Source of the DNA: Hygrophila difformis
Taxonomy: Eukaryota > Streptophyta > Magnoliopsida > Lamiales > Acanthaceae
Reading direction: 5' to 3'
NCBI GenBank assembly: GCA_030278955.1
Contig: JAOANR010000012.1
Span: 21,693,977-21,757,976, forward strand
Length of the DNA: 64,000 nt
The notes below the pieces were generated by a model. It saw only the letters and a program-made list of their open reading frames with translations, was not told the DNA's origin and searched no databases. Both the position numbers and the translations under genes were made by a program. Below are positions 1 through 10,758 of the stretch, in pieces; position 1 is the first letter of the stretch; each line of letters opens with the position of its first letter.

Positions 1-2
1 TT

Positions 3-2047
3 ACGGTTACCGAGGGAATAGTGTAAGGTCATCGCATCTCGAAAGCAGGCATTGAGGTCGGCATAGCCAAAGTCTCTGTAATTTCTAATCTCCCTTTTCC
101 AAACTCAATAAAATCAGCTAGGAGCTTTTCAGGGCATGCCGGTTTTTACCGGAGATTCATCAAGGATTTTTCTAAAATTGCCAAGCCGCTCACTAACTTG
201 CTTTGTAAAGAGAATGATTTTGTAATAAATGATGCGTGTGTTCAAGCTTTTGACACGCTCAAGCAAATGTTAGCTTCTGCTCCAATAGTTTAACCACCCG
301 ATTGGTCAATACCTTTCGAGGTAATGTGTGATGCTAGTGATCTCGCACTAGGTGCAGTTCTTGGACAGCATAAAGATGGGAAGCACTGTGTAATTCATTA
401 CGCAAGTCATGCCCTGAATGAGGCCCAAGTTAACTACACCACTACGGAAAAAGAAATGTACACTGTAGTCTTCGCGTTTGACAAATTCAGACAGTACCTA
501 ATTGGTACGAAGACTATAGTCTATACAGATCACTCTGCACTCAGATACTTGTTTAGCGAACAAGACGCAAAACCTCGATTAATCAGGTGGGTACTATTAT
601 TGCAGGAGTTTGACATCGTAATAAAGGATAGGCGAGGTCGAGACAATGGTATTGCTGACCACTTATCTCGATTAGAAAATGTTAAAAAAGAAGCAGCCGT
701 CAATGAGGATGTTCCAGACGAACACTTGTTCGCGTTCCATCTGCATGATCAAGCGTGTCCATGGTTTTCCGACATTGCTAACTTTTTAGCATGTGGAATA
801 ATCCCACCATTCCAACAAAAATACAAAAGTGCGAAATTCTTCAAAGAAGTAGTATACTACTTTTGGGAAGACCCTTTCCTGTTCAAACACTGCGTTGATT
901 CAATGATCAGGCAATGTGTAACTGAATCTGAGGCCTATCAAAACACCAAGAAATGTCACGAATCTGAATATGGAGGTCACCATGGTCCCACTCGGACTGC
1001 TCACAAGGTACTCGAGTGTGGATTCTTCTGGCCTACTATTTATGAGGACTGCAAGGTGTTTGCTAGAGCCTGCGACAGATGCCAAAGAATAGGAAATATC
1101 TCCAAGAGAGATGAGATGCCTCAGAAAGGGATTCTCACACTTGAGATTTTCGATGTATAGGTCATTGACTTCATGGGACCGTTCCCACCGTCTGGTGGAA
1201 ACTACTACATCTTGGTAGCTGTCGATTACATATCCAAATGGGTCGAGGCAGTCACATTACCAACCAGTAATGGTAGCCAAGTCACCATATTTCTCAAGAG
1301 CAACAATTTTAGTAGATTTGGCGTACCTACGGTGATAATATTTGATGGAGGAACACACTTTGTTAACAAGGCATTTGAAACTTTAATGAGTAAAAATAGA
1401 ATCCTCCATAAGATAGGTACGCCTTACCATCCCCAAACCAGTGGTCAAGTCAAAATATCAAATCGCGAGATCAAACATATACTCGAAGCCACAGTTGGGA
1501 TAACCCGTAAGGATTGGGCACGTAAGCTCAATGATGCTCTATGGGCATATCGCACTGCATACAAGACTCCCATCGGGATGTCTCCGTACATGTTTATCTT
1601 CAGAAAAGCCTATCACTTGCCTATAGAGTTAGAGCATAAAGCTTACTGGGCCGTCAAAATGCTTAATTTTGACCCAAGAGTCGCTCAGGGTAAACGCAAG
1701 TTGCACCTCAATGAAATTGAGGAAATACGCGCACAAGCCTATGAAAGCTCGCAGATTTATAAAAAGCGGACCCAGAAGTTGCACGATCGCCGGATTAAGC
1801 CTAAGCACTTTTATGTTGTCAAAATGTTTTGTTATTCAATTCTAGGTTGAAACTGTTCCCCGGAAAGCCGAAATCCAGATGGCAAGGGCCACATGAAGTG
1901 TTAGAGGTGTTTGAAAGTGGAGCCGTCAGGATCCGAACTGACAAAGGCAACATAGTGGTGAATGGGCACCGACTGAAGGAATATCTCGGACAGTTCGAGC
2001 CTGAAAAAGATATCCAACATGTGATGGAACCGGCATATGAAAAATGA
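3..2047 (+). pseudogene. Athila-like Ty3/gypsy pol fragment: end of RT, RNase H, integrase
   Basis: The window opens inside the reverse transcriptase connection region (a GFYRRFIKDFSKIAKPL-type block at about 150-190). RNase H follows (VMCDASD at about 322-342; [10 protein letters not shown] at about 524-553). The integrase has an HHCC zinc finger ([10 protein letters not shown] through CDRCQR, about 958-1090) and core blocks DFMGPFPPS and [10 protein letters not shown]. The [12 protein letters not shown] block near 1640-1675 is typical of Athila integrases. The product would copy and insert the element's own RNA, but this copy is dead. It has in-frame stops at 24, 291 and 1158 and a frameshift near 1840. 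The catalytic glutamate after GQV, in the motif equivalent to GQTE of other integrases, reads lysine. The 5' part lies outside the window. Confidence 0.9.
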
Positions 2048-2202
2048 AAAATACAAAAAGAAGTTTGGCTGTAGACCATAACTCACAGCGCTTCCGGGAG
2101 GCAACCCGAGTTTATTTTACTTTGTTTTATTTTATTTTATTATATTTAGTCGAGCAAATTAAGAATCCAAAAATCAACTAAACATTTAGAGTACTAAGAC
2201 TC

Positions 2203-2216
2203 TAAATGTGAGGATG
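2203..2216 (+). promoter_or_regulatory. Polypurine tract and LTR-type start of element A
   Basis: The purine-rich run TAAATGTGAGGA is followed at 2215 by TGTTGATA. The same join is seen at 37042-37061, where an LTR clearly begins, and on the other strand at 10535-10554. I read it as the plus-strand primer and the first bases of a 3' LTR or LTR-like region. The 3' end of this region could not be fixed. The stretch 2048-2202 between pol and the tract holds no ORF. Confidence 0.6.
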
Positions 2217-2610
2217 TTGATATTTGGAGAAAAACTGATATGTTTGTCTGTTTTTGTCTTGCAGGAATTTGAGGAACTAACAAAAAGAAAATTAAAGCTG
2301 CGAATCAGGTTCCCGGTTGAATTAGTTCTATTACTCAATGAAAATTATTCCCGGAAACTAAAGTGATTTAAAATCCGGAATAGATTTTATAATGAGTAGA
2401 ATTAATTCAATCTAATTTATGCAAATAAATAAATTCTGTATTTGGTTTCTTTTTACCAGTTTTTTTTTTTTAAATTACATAAGCCCATAAAAATCTGTTA
2501 GAATGAAAATGTTTTGGACTAAACTGTTCCAAGTCCAAAATAATAAAAACTGGACCAAAACCCAATTGCACACCCCGGGCCCAGTCCATAAATTTTGAAA
2601 ATTCAAAAAC

Positions 2611-3037
2611 TTACGACGCCAGCCAATCCCACTTCAGGGGACGACGTCAACCTTTGCCGTCGTACATTGTAGGCTAGCATCGTAGGCAACCTTTTTGGTC
2701 CAGTTTGTGTGAGTACGACGTCAAACCTCAAGGACGACGCCGACCCAGTTTAGCGTCGTAGTTAAGGTTAACGTCGTACCTTTTCTTGGCCCCTTTTCAT
2801 TTACTTACTACGTGAAACCTCAAGGATGACGCGAACCCTTGGTGTCGTCCCTGAAGGCTCACGTCGTACTTTCCCCCAGATCCAACCTACAATGCGGAAC
2901 CCCTGTGTACGAAGCCCACCTTTGGCGTCGTAAGTGGAGTTCCACGTCGTACATCGCCCAGCATCAAACTGCCCTATGACGCGGAACCCCTATGTACGAC
3001 ACCCACCTTTGGCGTTGTAACTTGGGGTCCGCGTCGT
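2611..3037 (+). repeat. TACGACG/CGTCGTA motif array in element A
   Basis: At least fifteen copies of TACGACGY or its complement RCGTCGTA, many followed by AACC or ACC, lie in about 430 bp upstream of a TATA-like sequence. Copies occur in both orientations with irregular spacing of about 15-40 bp, so this is not a simple tandem repeat. The same motif fills the E1 and E2 LTRs, whose surrounding sequence is otherwise different. The position before a TATA box suggests U3 or enhancer-like DNA (inference). Confidence 0.75.
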
Positions 3038-3053
3038 ACTCTCTCTCATCCTC

Positions 3054-3062
3054 ATTTAAAAA
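3054..3062 (+). promoter_or_regulatory. TATA-like box of element A
   Basis: ATTTAAAAA lies just downstream of the TACGACG array and about 160 bp before the ATG at 3223. A CT- and CA-rich stretch follows, as is common at plant transcription starts. This is a weak match on its own; the order motif array, TATA, ATG supports it. Confidence 0.4.
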
Positions 3063-3222
3063 CCCTACCCCTTCTTATTCCCCACTTCATTCCCAACACT
3101 TAGCAATTTTCTTTCAAATCCTCTCGAACCAGAAGCTCTTCTACGACAAACACCACTATGTTTTTCGTAAATTTGCACTCCATTCTCAAAGAAAACTCTG
3201 TCGGATTTTCCAAAAATCGACA

Positions 3223-6104
3223 ATGGCATCCTCGTCTTCGTCTAAGGCCGAACCCTGGTAAGCTTATCCCATCGATTCACAAGCACTCGAAGCCCTTGTT
3301 TTCGCGATTTTAGGGGATATCTGTTTTATTTGTGCGAAATGTGTAAATAGACCTCTCTGACGTCTTTTTGTTCGCTTTAGTAGTTCGATTTTAAGCATTC
3401 CATGGTTTGGGCATGATGTTTTCTCTTTTTTGTGAAACTTTGATGGTGGTTGAATGTGGTATGAAGGATGGGAAATGTTTTTCTTGACATGGAGGGTTGA
3501 GAGTGTTCGAATCTGTGTGGGCATTTGATTTTGTGAATCTAGAGCTCGGTTTTGAACATAGGCAGCTAGGGCTTGAAATCACCTTTTTCGAACCGTCTGG
3601 TTTGCTAGGGTTCTCACTGCTTCATTTTTTTACCCTGCTCCAGTAATGCAAATTTGCCTATGTGATTTTGTGAGATTTTAATTTCGAATTTTTGTTGGAG
3701 CCCTAAAATTTTGAAAATATTTAGCTGTGAAACCAATGAGCATGTTGGCATTTTTGAATTTCTTCATGTTATTGGTTATCTGTTAGTGAATCTGAAGTTG
3801 TGGAGCATGATAGGGTGTTTGATCTTATGTTCTTGATGTATAAGAGAGCATGATTTGTTTGCTGAGATTAAACTGGTGTGTACGCATGAGCCTATGTTAA
3901 TTTATTGCTTATTTCCCTATTTTGGCATGACTGTGTGTGGTGGCTGTAGCATGCATAAAGCTAGTGTTTGTTTTGTTTTGAGCATAAAGGGGTGGTCCCT
4001 GCATACCAACATCTTTTTAGGAAATCCTTTTCACAAAAAGACAAGGATAGCTGATAGGAAGACAAAGGGTGTTTTTGTTCCCAATGGAAGAAAGTGTGAG
4101 TTGATAGCAGTATTTTTGTCACTTATAACTGCTATCACTTTTCAAAAATCCAAAATGGGGCCACTTCACACCCCACCTTTCATTAAATAAAAGCAAGTCA
4201 ACCATTTTTAATTAAAAAATAGTGTTTGCTTATTTCTTTGAGTGATTGAGCAGTCCAAGCAATCCGGAAACAGCAAATCCATTCACCACGTCTCCATTTG
4301 CACATCCCTCGATTCGAGATACCATTCCATTCATTCCATTTCCTTTCTACTTTCAACAAGTGTCTCGAGCTTGTTTAATAAAATAAAATAAAAAAAAAAT
4401 TGGGCCCAATGGCCCATTAAAAAGATTCTTTGGTCCAATGATCATTTTATTTTTCTTTTTTGGACTCAATAGTCCAATCAAAAACATTTTTAGGTCTAAT
4501 GACCTATCTCTTTTAATAAATTAGTGTTATTTAAATTTTAGTATGTGAATAATGTTATGTATGCCTTGTAATAAATTCAAAGTATCAATTGATTAAATCA
4601 CATTTCGAGCAAAGCTCAAATATGAGGATGTTGATTTTTAGCTTGAATATTTTTATGAAAATATAAAAATTGTCTGGATTTAATACTTCCAATATTTTTT
4701 CAGGAACAAAAAGGTGGTGCAATCAGGCATTTTGCTACTTGATTGCACATTAGACGAAGCAGCCAAAGAGGCTTCTACAGATAGGATTGCGATTAAGCAA
4801 ATGAGGGATGCAATCGTAAAAGAATATTCTGTGCCTCTGGACCATACGACTGAGGCGAAATTGGAGCTTGCACCAGGCTGGGACGTTAATATTGACCCGA
4901 AGGACATGACTGTTGTGGAAACCTCGATTGAAAGAGACTTCTTTCAGTTTCTGAAGAAGGTTTGGGAACGAATGATAGACCATGCTCCGGAGGACACGAG
5001 AACAACCCCCAGAGTGCATCATGAGAGAATCCAGCTTAAGTTCAGAACACACATGGCAGTCTGAAGCAAGCATGTGGAAAGAGGGACAAGAGATAAAGGA
5101 CTGGCAAATTTCGACATTATTATCCCGAACCAGCCCATCAATCCACAAGTTCGAATGGAATTGACCGAAAAACAGATTGATGTCAGCCGAATTCTAGCTC
5201 GCGGTGTAATCATGATGCATGAGGCCTTCCCGTTTAAATGGAACCCATACTTATTTGAAAAGAGGGGGCCCGAAGAACAAAGATGGATAACCAAGCAAGC
5301 CCGCCTCCGGCATAGGGAATTGAGCTACAACTTGCATGATAATCTCAAGAAAGCTAAACGCTTCGAGCAGTCAAGGGACACCTCACTGCTAAAGACCATG
5401 GGGCAAATGATAAGGGACACACAGCAACAGTGGCATGACCTTACATATGTGTGGGGTAATGGAAACCCAAGCATAACAAAATCTTATTTGGATGAAGGGG
5501 TGGAGATGCCAGCAGAGGATGAATTTGACTCCGTTTTGCTGCACAGGAGATACGGAAAATTCGGGACGCCAAAGGAGACTGAATTTCCCGAACATATTGC
5601 AGTGCTAAGGGAGCCGCTCATAGTTGACATCCACAAAGGGTAGTGGAAACCACTGAAGAAAACCGATAGGCAGTTCCAGCTAATGTCAGAGGCAGAAGCT
5701 GGAACATAACTAAAGTATGATTTTGCCCAGGACATGTCATACTTGGAGGATTTTCAGAAGGACTTGGTGGGAGCTATGATGGTGAAGTACCGGACGTCCT
5801 ACTTGGAACTTATAATGGAAATGGATAAGGAGGCCCTCCGGTACGGAAACGAAAAATAGGTTAAGACCAAGATCCTGCATTACAATCACAACATCAGGGA
5901 AAAATTTTGTAAAAAGATCAAAGAAGATTGGGAAGCAAAACTTGTGCATATTACTTTGAGAGGTTTTGTTGAAGATTTCCTAAGACATGCTGAAAAAGAA
6001 CTTGGTTTTGAGAAAGAACCCAATCTTGAAGAAGAGCCCGAAGAAAACCCAGACGTTGTGACTGATGATTACATCTCCACTCCTCCTCGGACTCAAATGC
6101 CTGC
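3223..6104 (+). pseudogene. Spliced element-borne ORF of unknown function, interrupted by E2
   Basis: Exon 1 (3223-3257) starts at an ATG in good context and encodes MASSSSSKAEP plus two bases of a codon. A donor TG/GTAAGC follows. The acceptor TTTTTTCAG at 4695-4703 leads into exon 2, and the join restores a Trp codon and the frame that stays open far downstream. Exon 2 runs in one frame to 6104, about 465 codons, with in-frame stops at 5062, 5641, about 5707 and 5857 and no frameshift. The product is charged, rich in Glu and Lys, with helical stretches and an acidic tail near 6000-6060. I see no signal peptide or membrane segment and do not recognise the family. Position after pol fits the extra or envelope-like ORF of Athila elements (inference); a captured host gene is the alternative. 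The minus-strand LTR E2 replaces the coding sequence from 6105. Confidence 0.55.
3258..4703 (+). other. Predicted intron of the element A ORF
   Basis: The 1446 bp begin GTAAGC and end CAG, and removing them joins two segments in frame. Near 4390-4515 there is a run of short palindromic units (GGGCCCAATGGCCC, GGTCCAATGATC, GGACTCAATAGTCC, GGTCTAATGACC). At 4617-4630 there is a second polypurine-plus-TGTTGAT join like the one at 2203. I see no coding potential. The palindromes resemble the GCCCAA-rich leaders of the Tekay-like elements. Confidence 0.5.
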
Positions 6105-8659
6105 TGAAACTTTTGACAATTTCTTGCTACACGAGTATTTTCAAAAATAGATTAATGAAAAATCCCGGTTTAGGTTTTATTTAAAGAAACCAATTTATGA
6201 AGATGGAGTTGGGATTAAGGATATGTTTATAGGTTATCACGTTTTTATTACTCGTGTTAAGAAACTGTGGCCCGAAAGCGCACGGTGTAAAAAGTTGCAG
6301 TAATTTATAGGAAAGACCGGATCGTTCACTGGAGGATGTGCAATAGAAGCAGGTCCCACACCGTTTTACTAGATTTTCCACTCGTATTGCTCTAATCAGT
6401 TAAAAGGTTGAAACTATCATCTACTTACTGAATTTAATCTAAGCTATGAAAACAGATAAAATTTAACTACAAAGCATGCTATAACTATTCTAGAAAGCAG
6501 TTAAATCTGTTCTAAAGGAGCAATTAAATCTAGGTCTAGAAAGCAGATAAATTTATCCTATGGAAGCAGTAAAATTATTCTAAGAAAGCTATAAATCTAT
6601 GCTATGCTAGCTATGAAGCTGATTTCAAAGTGGACAGAAGGGACAGGGAGAAAAGAATAATAATTGGACAAGATTTAGATAAAACATAGTTAAACTTCCA
6701 TTTCTATACACAGATCTTTGTTTGGGATAATCCTGTCAGATAGCTAATTCTCATGCTCTCAGTACTATGTTCCCTTTACAGACAAGTACTTACAGTATGA
6801 GTTTACATGTTCTTAAGACCACAAATTCTAAGATACCAGAAATTCATAACTGCCCTGGCCAGGGTATGTTATTTAATCTGTGGTGGACAAGCAACACCTG
6901 ACAAATCATTAGTTGAAATGCCAAGTACTGCTATCATTCCCCCATGTCACACCTAAAGATTCTAATTAACCCTGAACTATCCCATAACTCTCAAACCTAG
7001 AAGCAGTTTCACTACTCTCAATACATCCGAGTGACCTCTAAAGAAAGCATTTAAAAGAAAGCAGTAAAGAAAGCATTTAAAATCCTTATCACTCGGAGGT
7101 TTCAAAAGAGTTACCCTGGTACTATAAGAAGAGCCCCCAGTCATGATGACCGGACGTGGATCAAGAATTCCCGGATCTCGGTGAACCGCTCGCAGTGTTC
7201 ACTTCCTTCCGGGTGGTTATGAGATACAAACTAATTAAACGAACTAATAAATTAGTTCGTTCCGGATGCAATCACTCAGGACTCAAAAATAGGCTTTGGT
7301 AGAAGAGGATAGCAGTTGAAAGGAACTCAACCCTATCTTAGAAAATAACCAAGGCCTATGTGTTGTTCCTCTAGAATTATCTATTACACTGTATTTGAAT
7401 CCAAGTGGACCCCATCTCGGTGTAATATTTAAGACCAGATTTCCAACACACAACAATTTTGGAAAATAATAAGTTAGAAAACCATTCCCTAAATAGGTAC
7501 TAGACTCTCAATAAGAACACAGACCCTTTCAGTCTAGAAGAGACCTAATTGCTGACTCTGCTTCTAATTTCCCAAAAATCAACCCTCGACAGAATATGAA
7601 CTAGACATAACTGAGGAATTTATCCCTTACTTAGATCCGGATTTTATAAATGAATTTTTGTTGGAAATTTAATATGTGATATCTGTTTAAATCTAGACTT
7701 CTAATATCCAATGGAAGGATTCCAAAATATTATAGACCACAATAAGTACATAATAATAGCATGCATACAGATATAATGAAGAGTAAAATTAATTTAACCC
7801 AAAATATAATGGCGGGTTTAGACAGAATGTGAGATACAGAGATGAAGTAGCCGTGAGGCAAAAATTCTGGCAGAATAATCAGGTGGACTGCAAACATCTG
7901 CTATCCAATCTCCCGATTACTCGGATGGAATGAGTTTAGACAGAAGAAACCCTATAATGGCAGTGTCGCTACCAGTTGGGCCTCTACTGTCTACGAATTC
8001 AGATAAAAACCTACATGTTTCCTCTCTGCAATGATCATTAGCTAATATTGACAGATATTAACTGATCCATATTACAGATTAGAATTCGGGTTTGGAAATT
8101 AAGATAAAGAAAAAGAAACTGTATCCGGATAGGAGTTGGCTGAGTAGCTATTTTACTTCCCGGTGAAGGGACCATTTGCCAGAGCTTCCACCAACCACTA
8201 ACCAGACCATGCAAAATAACGAATGATAATTAACACCCAAACCACGAACTATTTAACTTCCCGGTTAAGGGAACATTCGCAAACATTAGTTTGGGATATG
8301 TTTTTATCACTCATTTCACACATCACGGAAAAGACAAAACAAATTAAAATAAAATAAAAGAAGACAAAATGCCTTGCATGAGAGACATTGGTTTCTCATG
8401 CAAGGGTATGGAATTAATCCATAATTGATGACTTAAATAATCCTTCACACCATAATTAATTACAGTCCGGATTATCTGCTTAAGGCATCAAGATTTTGTT
8501 TATAAAAAAATATGTTAGTGAAAATTGAACAAAGGTCCTTTAATCATGGTAATTATTGATCTTAATCATTGCTAATCATGATCCTTAATTATTGACTTAA
8601 GGGTTCAATTAATTAATGAAGAAAATGGAGAAATGGAAAAATTGGCAAGAAATGCCAAT

Positions 8660-9273
8660 TACGACGCTAGACGGATTTTACGACGTGATCCTAAGATCAC
8701 GTCGTAGCGTCGTCATGGGTTGGTGAAAGAGGTGAAAATTTTGGGGTAAAAAGGTATCATGTACGACGCTAACCATGACGTGAAACATGGTTCACGTTGT
8801 AGGGTTTGACGTCGTGCATGTTGGATTAGAAATTGGGGGACTATGACGCTAAGCCAATGTTACAAAGTGAAACATGGTTCAAGTCGTAGGGTTTAGCGTC
8901 GTAGTAAGGAAAAGATGGTTTTTGAAAAAGAAGGGATACTACAACGCTAGGCATTAGATTACGACGTGATCCTAGGATCACGTCGTGAGGATAGCGTCGT
9001 AGCATAAATTTTTAGAAGTGTTTGTAAAATTGGGGAGTACGACGCCAAACATTAAATTACGACGTGATCCTAGGATCACGTCGTGAGCTTAGCGTCGTAG
9101 GTAGGTTTTTGTGTAATGAAGTGTTTTGGGGTCCTACGACCTTAGACTAAAAATTACGACGTGATCCTAGGATCACGTCGTGAGAGTAACGTCGTAGGGC
9201 AAATTTTTTTTAAGTCTGAGACAGTTACGACGTGAACCATCCCTTACGACGCCAACCTAAGTTAGCGTCGTAG
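8660..9273 (-). repeat. TACGACG array with 26 bp palindromes, downstream half of E2
   Basis: Dense TACGACGY and RCGTCGTA motifs. Three perfect 26 bp palindromes lie at 8961-8986, 9059-9084 and 9156-9181. Each half is ACGACGTGATCCT, meeting at CCTAGG. A near-copy with a CCTAAG centre lies at about 8680-8705. The array is downstream of the LTR TATA box in the element's sense, so it would be transcribed. Confidence 0.85.
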
Positions 9274-9916
9274 CCACCCCTGAACATAAGTTGTTCGGGT
9301 AATGCAATCTATGCGATTGCAAAACCCTTTTTCAGATTTTATGGTCCATGAATGCAGAATACAACAAAACAGAAATGAGCAACAAGCATGTAATGCATAA
9401 AAATAAGGGAAAACAAGCTAAAAATAAACACCCATGAACCACAAACCCAAATAAGGGTTTTCAACCACAAAATCATGCATAAGAACCCAAAAATGAAAAT
9501 AAAAACAGAAAACCCACATTAAAAGCAAAATAAAATGACCAAGTGGTCATGAAACCAAAAATAAAGCATAAAAATCCATGGACCCATGTCCATTTCATGA
9601 TTTGGGACTCTTTTTGTGATTAACTTCCCATTTTATAAGAAAATGGTTTGATAATACCCAGTATTTGGGTATTTAAACCTTAATAATGTTTAACAAAACT
9701 GTAAATAAGGAAAATAGTGGCTATCTAAGTTTAGAAACACTAAACTAACACTAATCTAAGCTAATAGTGCATAAAAACTAAGAATAATGCATGAAATTAA
9801 ATAATACAAAAAAATAAAACCTAACTAACTAACCTATCTACACACACCTCAAGAACTTGAGTTGTCTCCAAGTGTAGGAATGTTGTGAAGTGACTGGACA
9901 TAGGAGTCAACTTGTC

Positions 9917-9927
9917 CTTATATAGGT
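9917..9927 (-). promoter_or_regulatory. TATA box of E2 LTR
   Basis: The minus strand reads CCTATATAAGG here, between the two TACGACG arrays and just after a CCATGGGCCTAGGG block. E1 has CCTATAAATAGGG after the same block at 37734. The conserved position supports a real core promoter. Confidence 0.65.
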
Positions 9928-9983
9928 TAGAAACCCTAGGCCCATGGACCCCCAGACCTTTGAATTTGAATTTTTGGCCATGT

Positions 9984-10253
9984 TACGACGTCAAAGCGCC
10001 TTACGACGCCAAGCATCACTACGATGTGGAACAAGTCTCACGTCGTAGGCTTCCAACTCGAGAGCACTTCTTGTCCCTATCTGAATAGCCTACGACGCTA
10101 TCCTCAGGTACGACGCCAAGTTGGACTATGACGCTATCCTTGCTTAGCGTGTAGCTACCTTCCTTCAGAATTCTGCCTTGATGCTGCCTACGACGCTAGA
10201 CTAGGCTACGACGTGAAACATGGTTCGAGTCATAGGTCTCTCTAGCGTCGTAA
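9984..10253 (-). repeat. TACGACG array in the U3 part of E2
   Basis: About ten TACGACG-type motifs in both orientations lie upstream of the E2 TATA box. They match the placement of 37341-37706 in E1 and 2611-3037 in element A. The perfect 26 bp palindrome is absent here; the palindromes belong to the downstream array. Confidence 0.8.
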
Positions 10254-10542
10254 ATACCTGAAAAATTCAATTTTTGTGGGTTTTTCGTTTCTTTTCCCAT
10301 CTTTTTATTTCCTTTTTCCTTTCTTTTCTTTTTCTCATGTTTTTAGATTTTTCTAACATAAATGTGTAATAAAATTACATATTTATGCATTTTTGATACC
10401 AGCTTATTATTTTTATAATTGTACATAGATCAGTCCAATTCAACTGCTTTCGTATTTAATATAAGACCGGAATGCGATCAAATGCCCGTTTCAGACACGG
10501 AAATGGATTGAAAATAATGGACATTTCTGACCATTATCAACA

Positions 10543-10758
10543 TCCTCACATTTAATATTGATCATCCCCGAGCAGTCAGAGTCAATGTTACTTGGAACAC
10601 AGACTCCACATGTTCAATTCATTTTCGTGGCTTCATAAATCACATTCTTTTTGGATTGGGATAAGACAATCAAAAAGTACAAGTATTAAATTCCTTTGAT
10701 TACAGTGTTTAGTGAAATGATATTTGCTCACTAAATCGGGCCTACAAATCAAACATTA
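10543..10758 (-). mobile_element. Tail of E2 internal region with polypurine tract
   Basis: This stretch is an inverted copy of 36838-37053, the end of the E1 internal region. The polypurine tract lies at 10543-10554 (minus strand TAAATGTGAGGA). Homology ends at about 10758, where C-prime LTR sequence begins abruptly, so the rest of the E2 internal region is missing. Confidence 0.75.

Larger units (their letters stand above)
6105..10542 (-). mobile_element. E2: 4.4 kb Athila-type LTR, minus strand
   Basis: On the minus strand the LTR starts TGTTGATA at 10542 and ends AAAGTTTCA at 6105, giving TG and CA ends. It is an inverted copy of the LTR at 37054-41742, and homology stops at exactly the same base on both outer sides (6105 and 41742). 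On the inner side homology continues for about 200 bp, as expected for internal sequence before a 3' LTR. E2 sits inside the element A ORF, so it is younger than A. It lacks the MITE carried by E1. No long ORF is conserved between the two copies. Confidence 0.85.

Noticed and set aside
3855..4190. 111-codon plus-strand ORF in the element A intron
   Set aside because: It lies within the predicted intron, has no recognisable motif, and its low-complexity hydrophobic translation is typical of chance frames.
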